Source: Trichopria drosophilae (Eukaryota; Arthropoda; Insecta; Hymenoptera; Diapriidae). From it: 64,000 nucleotides of DNA. A program made the position numbers and the translations under genes. The stretch lies in assembly GCA_030407085.1 (NCBI GenBank), contig CM059587.1, forward strand, positions 95,537,001 through 95,601,000, given 5' to 3'. Numbering within the stretch: position 1 is the stretch's first letter; every line of letters begins with the position of its first letter. Below, piece by piece: positions 1 through 8,400 of this stretch. The notes under the pieces were generated by a model. It was not told the origin of the DNA, did no database searches, and saw nothing but the letters and a program-made list of their open reading frames with translations.

Positions 1-306
1 GATGACAAATCCATCTTCGTCATCGAGTTTTCTGCACCAGCAGAAACAAATATAGTCAGCAAAGAGGACGAAAAACGGATGAAATATCAGGAACTCCTGT
101 TCGAGATTCGCAGGCTGTATCGAGGATTCAAAATCAAGCTCGTCGTGCTGATAATTGGAGTGCTGGGAGGAATGAGACCAACTTTCCTCCAAAACATCAA
201 AAGCATTCCGGCCTGTCGAGAACATGCAAATTCCATCGCAGGCCGAATGCAGAAAGCAGTGCTACTGGGATCTCTCCGTCTACTGAGGTCACACGAGATC
301 CTGTAA
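1..306 (+). CDS. 3' end of an R2-like LINE ORF (C-terminal endonuclease region), 5' part outside window
   Basis: The reading frame is open from base 1 and ends with TAA at 304-306, giving 101 residues of a protein that begins before the window. The sequence carries the pattern IEFSAPAETNIVSKEDEK, then KYQELLFEIRRLY, then IIGVLGG. This is the usual layout of the PD-(D/E)XK-type restriction-like endonuclease tail that follows reverse transcriptase in single-ORF LINEs of the R2/R4/NeSL kind (established family pattern, recognised by eye). The ending, RMQKAVLLGSLRLLRSHEIL, also fits that family's C-terminus. It is followed by an untranslated stretch and a 30-A tail, so it is a 3' LINE end and not a host gene. 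Clade assignment is an inference; the protein family is fairly sure. Confidence 0.75.
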   Translation, partial: DDKSIFVIEFSAPAETNIVSKEDEKRMKYQELLFEIRRLYRGFKIKLVVLIIGVLGGMRPTFLQNIKSIPACREHANSIAGRMQKAVLLGSLRLLRSHEIL

Positions 307-558
307 CCACTTACCCAATGGTAGAGGGAGTGGTTACATTTGCAAACGAAATGGCCCGGTGCAGTCTGCAGCGGAGGAGATGGATATCGGAGCCACTTTT
401 CTACTGCAGACTGCACACGTGGATTCTGGAGGGCCAAGGGAGGTTAGGGTTTTAGTCGGTAAACCTTGCCGTTAACATCAAAAGTGAGGGAGTCCGACAC
501 ACGGGGGGTTACATAACATCTTCAACCCCCTATGGTGCCTAATGCATTTCCCCCCTCC

Positions 559-590
<32 letters not shown>
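307..590 (+). mobile_element. 3' UTR and poly(A) tail of the R2-like LINE
   Basis: This follows directly on the LINE stop codon. It is much less AT-rich than the surrounding DNA and ends in an uninterrupted run of 30 A at 561-590, the expected retrotransposition tail. Unique AT-rich sequence resumes at 591. Confidence 0.65.
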
Positions 591-592
<2 letters not shown>

Positions 593-692
593 GACTTTAT
601 TGGCAAAAAAGTACACAATGATACAATAAAGAAATATCGAAATATAAGTTAATCGTGCAATGCCAAAGGGCTAGTCACAGTGTAGTACAGTA

Positions 693-947
693 CAGTCCTG
701 GTATATTTACCCACTCGGTTCCTCGACTTCCCCTACCGTTTCGTTATATTTACCAAAAGAAGGGGAGCGCCGCTTCCCCACTCTCCCCAGTCGCATTATA
801 TTCGTGACGTCGTAGCAGGCCCTTCCTGAGGCCCCAGCGCGCAATGTGGGGGAAAAAGAGAGCGGCTACAGGTAAATATAAGACGCAACTGGGTAAATAT
901 GTTGGGACGTAATTATAGCGAGACGCAATTATATCGGAATTCTACTG
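693..947. mobile_element. TA-flanked TIR element (pogo/Tc1-mariner-type MITE), copy 1
   Basis: The ends read TA-CAGTCCTGGTATATTTACC and, on the other strand, TA-CAGTAGAATTCCGATATAATT, so the termini are CAGT inverted repeats next to TA dinucleotides. The interior is GC-richer than its surroundings and includes GGGGAGCGCCGCTTCCCC and CGTGACGTCG. A second diverged copy lies at 26451-26721 over its whole length. No ORF with coding potential is present, so it is non-autonomous. TA target and CAGT ends are typical of pogo/Tc1-mariner elements; that assignment is inference. Confidence 0.7.
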
Positions 948-1249
948 TAAATAGCTGTTTTACATATTGACCAATATGTTGCCTATCTTAATCAAAAATA
1001 GTTTTTAAAGTTTCAATTTATAATTTAACACTTTGGGTTTCAATATTATTTAGTTTCGTTAAAATCGCGCAGGATAGAAATAATGTTCAAAAATCATTAT
1101 TTTAAAAATTGTTTCTTATAATTGTTTCAAGATTAAAGTTACAAATTGGTATTTCAAATATAGTTACTCTATTTTTATGGTAAAATGAAAGTATTAAACT
1201 CATAAAATAACAAAAAAATCGTATTTTTTTTTAAACGACCCCAACGAAC

Positions 1250-1560
1250 ATAAATAGCTTTAAATTCTGTCAATTTAATCGAAGAATTAACTCTATAATT
1301 TTCCGTATTTCATAATTCTCGAAGAAATGTTTGTTTTAGAGTTTTTAGTTCAAATCATTCGATAATCCAAAGTAATCGTTTCTTCCCTGCAAACAGGGAA
1401 AGTAACAGGTATGTAATATTTACGTATCGGTTACATTGTTACATAAATATTACATAGTTGTTACGTACTGTTACTTTTGTGTTTGCAGGGTTTCAGGTTA
1501 GGTTTTAATAATTTACATAATGTAATAATTTTTTGTAGGTTATGTACGTTTATTCTGACA
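1250..1560 (-). repeat. Inverted partial copy of the 6390-6860 element, interrupted by a small MITE
   Basis: 1254-1382 matches the reverse complement of about 6530-6665 (shared words include TTCGATAATCCAAAGTAATC and AATCGAAGAATTAA). The 106-bp hairpin MITE at 1385-1490 breaks the copy. Similarity to AGGTTATGTACGTTTAT resumes near 1538. Confidence 0.6.
1385..1490. mobile_element. 106-bp hairpin MITE with CCCTGCAAACA ends
   Basis: The left end is CCCTGCAAACAGGGAAAGTA. The right end, read on the other strand, is CCCTGCAAACACAAAAGTAA, and both arms go on into AACAG and GTAATATTTA. It lies inside another repeat (1250-1560), so it is an insertion. There is no coding capacity. Confidence 0.7.
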
Positions 1561-1714
1561 TGTCAGTGGATATTTTTAATCAGAAATATTATCATTTATC
1601 TATAAAAATATTCGAACTAATTTTTAAATATTTTCAAGTCAAATAACACCAGAAAAAGTCGAAAATTACTTTCCCTAGGGTCTGGCGCGGTTGAAAAACT
1701 CAAAGCTATATGCT

Positions 1715-1850
1715 ATTGGTTAAATATAATAGAAAGTATTTGGTTATAACGGAATAAACCAATCAAATGTACTACTTTGTATTTGTGAATCACCCGGTAG
1801 ATGCTCTCATCAACGATCACATATAAACAGTAACCAAAATGGCGGCGCGC
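1715..1850 (+). promoter_or_regulatory. Probable ketohexokinase core promoter
   Basis: TATAAA at 1822-1827 stands 29 bp before a CATTG initiator-like site (A at 1851). Two CCAAT-type boxes lie upstream: ATTGG at 1715-1719 and CCAAT at 1759-1763. Between the TATA box and the proposed start is AAAATGGCGGC (about 1837-1847), a close match to the YY1/Pho-type site. The spacing and the donor at 1934/1935 support this as the start of the ketohexokinase transcript. It is predicted from motifs only. Confidence 0.5.
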
Positions 1851-1934
1851 ATTGCAAGTTGGTAATCAGGTTGATCAGGTGTTGATCAGTGTCAAAATCA
1901 AAATTCAGCATTGGGAATGAGTGACTAAGTCCAT
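1851..1934 (+). other. Probable untranslated exon 1 of ketohexokinase
   Basis: It runs from the initiator-like site to a consensus donor (CCAT|GTAAGTCG at 1934/1935). A pyrimidine-rich acceptor (TTTTTTTAAAG|GTTAACC) at 2285/2286 opens the exon that carries the start codon 26 bp later. The ATG at 1841 opens a frame of only 8 codons (ending TAA at 1863), so it is not a likely translation start for the main protein. Confidence 0.45.
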
Positions 1935-2311
1935 GTAAGTCGCTTGGTCACTATGTACTTATAAGTCTAACGCTGCAATAACTCATTCATTTTGGTAATT
2001 GATGATCACTGTTGACTCAAAGTTAAAATTTCTCACGGGTGTAGTTCACATTATCAATACTGATATTTAATAACTTTCTGATTCCTCCTTTTTTTTTTGT
2101 TTGGCATGATTTGTAAAAAAATTTGCACAACTCGATAACGATAATATACTCTTGCAAAACAAGTCCTTATCAAAACTTTCGCTTAAGAAACATACGTATC
2201 ATGAGTTTACTTTGTTTACTTTCATCGTTGTCATTTTTATTTTGTATTTGATATAAAGTCGTGGTATGTTCTTATTTTTTTAAAGGTTAACCGAAGGGGT
2301 AAAGCTAGACA

Positions 2312-2454
2312 ATGATTTCTACATTTTACGAGAAGATTGTTGGTACGTCTTCGTCTTTAGACGCTGATGCATCCAAGATTCTTTGTGTGGGACTTTGCTG
2401 CATCGATATTGTGCAAGTTTGTAAGCGTTTTCCTGCTGAAGACTCTGATCAAAG
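2312..2454 (+). CDS. Khk: Ketohexokinase coding exon 1 (residues 1-47)
   Basis: The exon starts at ATG 2312 and ends AAAG|GTACCT, leaving two bases of codon 48. It encodes the first beta strand, with the family pattern [10 protein letters not shown] and then FPAEDSD. About 20 residues precede the conserved core, more than in vertebrate KHK; they are polar and show no clear targeting signal. Confidence 0.93.
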
Positions 2455-5400
2455 GTACCTTAATTACTTTTATTAGTAGCCACATTTACAATACATAATT
2501 TATATCTTTTTTTTCGTTAATCAATTGTCAAGTACATAAAACAAAATTTCTAGTGATGACATTTAATATGAAAAAATGTTGTTGCTGTTGATATTTATAT
2601 TTTGTTTTCGTTTCACAATTGAATATGTAATTTTTTTGCCAAATTTCAAATATTTACAAGTATGAGGACTGCATCAAAACAGTCGAAACTTAAATAAAGA
2701 ATTTTCATTACCATCCTTGTCCATACTCTAGTTTTAAAAAACACAAAAAGGAAATTTTCATTTATGAAAGTAACGGAGAAGAATTAAAGAATTTTTATTC
2801 ATTGATGTTTACAAGTATTATACTAAATTTTAATCATTTGTCAATAGTTTGCTTAATAAATCTTATTTATTCAATGCTGTCAATGTAATTTAATTATATT
2901 TTTAATATATTCAAGAATTTTTACATAAGTTTATAACCCTTTAACATCCAGAATGGAAGTTTTTCATGTGCAACTTCCACCGCATAGTACAAACTGAAAA
3001 TAATGCACAGATTGTTCGGAATGTACCTAATTTACTATTTTCGAAGGTGCTCTTTCGAATGGTGACTTAAAATTTTTTGATTTTGGTAAAAATATGTGAA
3101 AAAAATACATTTTTTGAGGTCATTTTTTTTTTAAATTTCATTTTTCATGTCGATACCGCGATTTCTTTGACCGGAAAAGTGCATAAAAGGTGCATAAACT
3201 GTTTGAACTTAAAGGATATGCTGGTGAGCATTTTGGTTACCGTCCGAAATCCCCGACGACAAAATCACTGCGACAAAATCCCCTACCACTAAAATCCCCG
3301 AGTTCAAAATCCCCTACCACTAAAACACCCGAATTCAAAATCACCTTTCTAAACATCTACTTTTATTACAAGTTACCTCAGTCCATAGTGGAAGTATAAA
3401 GGTCTCGAGTAGTACAATTTCGGCCAATAAGCGTCCCACCAAAGATCAACAAAATTGGCGGAAGATTTCACTATCCCGCAGCATAGAAAAGCTATCCTAC
3501 CTAACCTAACCTAACCTAACCTAACCTAACCTAACCAAACCTACCTTAACCTAACCTAACCTAACCTAACCTAACTTAACCTTATAATATATCTTAATTC
3601 TAAATACAAAATAAACAATATCAACTTTTAATACAGCTTCAATTGTAAATTCAGAGTTTTTTGTGAGAAGGGATTTTGAAATCGGGGATTATAGGAGTAG
3701 AGGATTTTGACTTCGGGGATTATTGTACTTGGGAATTTTGACGCGGTGATTTTGTCGTCGGGGATTTCGAGCGGTCACCAGCATTTTTTATTTCACCTTG
3801 AAATATCCAAAATGGCTGCGTATTCCAACAAAATTTTTAAAAAATGTTGGCAGTATGGAAATGTAGCATTTTAAACAAATTTTCAGCTGAACTGTCTATC
3901 TTATAAGATGTTTTCGGGTATGCTGATCACGAATCTGAAGTAAAAATTCTGAAATTCAAAATGGCGGCTCCAAGATGGCCGACCAAAATGTGAAAAATTA
4001 CCCAAAATTTATGAAACTGGGTTCTCGGGGGTTTTCGGGGTCGCTGATTACAAATCTGGAATCAGATTTTGAAAATTCAAAATGGCAGCTCCAAGATGAC
4101 CGACAAAAATGTGAAAATAGGCAGTTCAGTTAAAAATTTGTTTAAAATGCTACATTTCCATACTGCCAAAATTTTAGAAATATAAATAAGCCGCCATTTT
4201 GGATATTTCAAGGTGAAATAAAAAATGCCTACCAGCATATCCTTTAAGTTCAAACAATTTATGCACCTTTTATGCACCGTTCCGGTCAAAGAAATCGCAG
4301 TATCGACATGAAAAATGAAATTTAAAAAAAAAATGACCTCAAAAAATGTATTTTTTTCACATATTTTTACCAAAATCAAAAAATTTTAAGTCACCATTCA
4401 AAAGAGCACCCTCGAAAATAGTAAATTAGGTACATTCCGAACAATCTGTGTATTATTTTCAGTTTGTACTATGCGGTGGAAGTTAAAGGGTTAATAAATA
4501 AATCGTTTACAATTAACTAGTATGAAAATCAGAATTAAAAGAAAATACAAACTGAAAATATGCTATCTTATTCCTGTAATCATTCCTGCCAAGGCAACAG
4601 CTTTCTCTGTCGATAAGTCGAATGGTGCTTAAATTTTCAATCTTACTTGATTTGTTTGAAAATATCTGATATAATGTAAAATGTTATGATTTGACTAACG
4701 ACAAATTTATTTTAAAAGTGCCAATAGCGGAGCAGTTTTTATAAATTGTCCTAATTTTATCTCAAATCAATCTTAAAACATCAAGAATTAACTTAAAATA
4801 TTTTTGAATGAATTTCTGCAATAATTTTATAATAGTATTTGTAGAAATTAATTTTAGAAAAATTTAAATTATGCTACTTATAATTTTGTAATGACAGTGC
4901 ACGAAAAGTAAAGTGAAAGAATGAAGAATTTAATTCGCATTTTACAATAAATATTTTTTAAAATACAGAGCCATTCGTTGAATTATAATTTTAATTATTT
5001 ATGATATAGATACCTATTCCTAATTGGCGGAACACGTATTATATTTCGTGCAATAAGTGTTGTGAAAATCACATTTCATTCAAAAAGTAATTTATTCGTA
5101 TTGTTAGAAAATAATTTTCATTCTAACAAGTTGAATGGTAAGTTTCAATCACGGTTGTACGTTTCAATTTGATATTTGTCACAAGAAAAAAACCTAACCT
5201 AAAAAATATGCAGTTTTACATACAAGTTATTTCATAACTACAATTTTTTTACTTTTTTCTAAAATTATACTAAGAAATCAGCAATTAACAAAGTTTATAC
5301 TATAGATCTAAAAGAACAAACTTTAACCACTTCACTGGTAGCAGTTTTCAAATAAAAAGTGCCAAGACTGGTACGAGCCAGTTTTTAAGATATCGAGAAA

Positions 5401-8400
5401 CTGTGAAACATGGGTTCCATTTTTTCATAAAACATATCATTTAACGTAAAAAGAATACCTCCCCCTCCCCTTCTCCCCCACAGGGTGCATAAAATGATTT
5501 TATGAAATATTCAAAATTGAGTCCGCAAGGTAAGGTCAAAATTAATTTTGCTCATTCTATTAGCCATCTCGGATATATTATTTTGAATTTTGAAAATCTG
5601 AGATCAGATTCGTAATCAGCGACCCAAAAAACCCCCAACTAACGAGTTTCAAGCAAATCCAATGCATTTTTAAATATTCGTCTGCCATCTTGGATCCGCC
5701 ATTTTGAATTTTGAAAATCTGAGATCAGATTCGTAATCAGCGACCTTAAAAACCCCCGAGTAACAAATTTCAGCCATTTTCCATGCACAGAAAAAATTTT
5801 GCTTCAAAAGCACATAGCTTCTAGCCGCCATATTGGAACCGCCATATTCGAACCGCCATATTGAATTTTGAAACGGTGACCTCAGATTCATATTCAGTGA
5901 CCTAAGAAACTATAGCATACCAAATTTCGTGCAAATTTATCGAAAATTTTTAAAGTTATTTAAAAATGTACATATATGATACATTAACCAGTCGTGGCAC
6001 TTTTTTTTTGTGCACATATGATATATTACCAGTGAAGTGGTTAATGAAGTTTAAAATTAAATATTCCTGCGTGATTTTTATTACTAGGATTAATAGTAAA
6101 TTTTTTAAAGAACTTTTATATAAATGAGCTAATAATTAATTTTTCAATAATTTTACTGCCTGCGTTTAAGGAGGATCGATACCCCAAAGTAATATCAAGA
6201 ACAAACTGTCGTATTATTTATTTAAAATTTAAAATTTAAAATTGTTAATGAAATTATTAAAGAAAAAAGAACTTTTCTTCTTAAAAAAAGTTGAAAATAG
6301 TCACCTTTCCTTTAAATATGTATTATTTATTGTTTAAATTTTTGTTCAAGTAATTAAAATGTTTGATAATTAAAGGATTCCAGTGAATGATAATCCCAAA
6401 AAACGAAAAAGTATACGAAAAATCTGTGTACGATTTAATACGAAATACGTCTGTTTCTTTCCCACTCTTTCAATTACGAATGCGAGTGTATACGATATTA
6501 TACGCGATACATAAACGCACATAACCTCAAAGAAACGATTACTTTGGATTATCGAATGATTTAAACTTAAAACTAGAAAACAGAATATTTCTTCGAAAAT
6601 TATGAAATGCGGAAAACGGTATAATCAATTCTTCGATTAAATTAACAGAATTTAAAGCTATTCTAAGTCGCAACAAATCAATTTTTGTAATGGCTTAAAT
6701 ACGGTATTGTATAAGATCAAATGAATTCAATTCTTCTGGTATTACAGGTCGTATAAAATAGTATAAATTCGAATAAGAATCTCGAATAATCAATACGCCA
6801 CTAGAAAGAAACAGAATGCAAAATATCGATTCTGTATACTTTTTCGTTTATTGGGATATTATTTTCTGATATATATTACACACATCAACATGGTTTTGTT
6901 TTTGGGAAGTTGTAAGTCATTTCCGACGTAATTTTGTGCGTAAAATCCGAATCCGAAGTCAGATGTGCCCCATCACGTCAGAATTTTGAGATATTTGAGG
7001 TTATGTACTCGAAAAACGCGTTTTTTTGCAATTTTTGAGGTTATGTACAGAAGACACACACTGTAAAAAATGGAAATGAACTTTACAAATCTGTTTTAAT
7101 TTTCATTCGTAAAAATATGGTGATTTGCACACGTTCAACATTGTAAATTTCTTGTGTGAAACTTGGTATTTCCTATGTGAGGTTAGGAATTTCTATTGAA
7201 TACTCTACGTTGAAAGTGGTAAAATTACAACGCGACGCACTTTCCTGAAGTTGTACATGAGTCAAAATTGTGCCCATGCTGTACGTGGTAAATTTACCAA
7301 ATATTGTAAAACTCCAATGTTGTACATATGAAAATTACTTAAAATTACAATAAATTTTATTTCTATTTTTTACAGCACAACATTTTTAGGGTTTTTTTCT
7401 TTCGTTGGATCACATGGTACTATTCCTTTTCTTTAATATGAGAGACATAGTACGACTTTTCTTCAACAAGACATGCCAATTTGAAATTATGATATAAATG
7501 TAAACGAATTTTGAATTGCCCTTGAAATGCCCTTGGAGAACAAGCTCAAGGTCAACTTCAATGTCATGAAACCTATATAAAATATGGATATTTATAACTA
7601 CAAACACATTTTAATATTGTGACTGATTTTTTGATAACTTTTTCATACTTTATTGTTTATTTAGCAATTTTGAATCCGCCTTCTTGAATTAAAAAATTGT
7701 AATATCTTGACTTCAAATTCGTATTTGGCAAAGCCAAATATCACCAGTACAAATTTTCAAATGAAGATATCACTAAAAAATATCTGTCTCAAAGTATTTA
7801 AAGCATATGCTCATGACATTAATGGGATATATCTCGTAATTTCAAAATGGCTGTAACTTTGTAAGAAAAAATCGTAAGTAATCGAATAAAACCTCATTTT
7901 GAAGGGTGAATGTAGTACTAAAATATGCAAATAGTACAGAAGGCGAACAAAAATGGTTGCGTCCTGTACGTAACCTCAAACATAGCAAAATAATGCCTTT
8001 TTCGAGTACATAACCTCAAATATCTTAAAATTTTGATGTGATGGAGCAATTCTGACTTCGGGTTTGGATTATACGCACACAATTACGTCGGAAATGATCC
8101 ACAGCTTCCCAATAACAATTAAGACCCTGTTTTTTTGTAGACCTGTGTTATGTTTATGATTGCACTGGTCAACAAATTTGAGACAATTTAATGTTACAGA
8201 CATGAAAATAGGTAATCTTTGTTAATTTTGAGTTGCTGAATTCGAATCCGATAGTGAACATTTGTTATTAGCTCTTATTTCCATGTAATATCCCCATAAA
8301 ATTGCAAAAAACGTAATTTTCTCCATTGTTTGAGGAATTACAGTAGTCCTTCCCTTATTCTAATTTGTGCAGTCAGGCAAGATGGTGGCCTTCTTCCCTT

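Larger units (their letters stand above)
2937..4490. mobile_element. TTAA-flanked foldback element (piggyBac-type MITE) interrupted by a second element
   Basis: The termini are CCCTTTAAC and, at the far end, GTTAAAGGG. The right side abuts TTAA (4491-4494); the left target reads ATAA, one change away. TTAA with CCC/GGG ends is the piggyBac hallmark. The arms are long: 2937-3226 plus 3788-3900 matches the complement of 4115-4490. Without the inserted element at 3235-3779 it would be about 1 kb. The loop (3905-4115) carries two copies of the ATGGCGG module. Short ORFs in the arms are mirror images and not genes. Confidence 0.75.

Noticed and set aside
87..437. 116-codon - strand ORF
   Set aside because: It is the antisense shadow of the R2-like LINE end and its 3' UTR; no domain.
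561..590. 30-A run as an assembly artefact
   Set aside because: It directly follows a LINE 3' UTR, where a poly(A) tail is expected.
3077..3399. Two + strand ORFs, one repeated at 4077-4379 on the other strand
   Set aside because: They are the two arms of one foldback element, so identical peptides on opposite strands reflect the palindrome and not genes.
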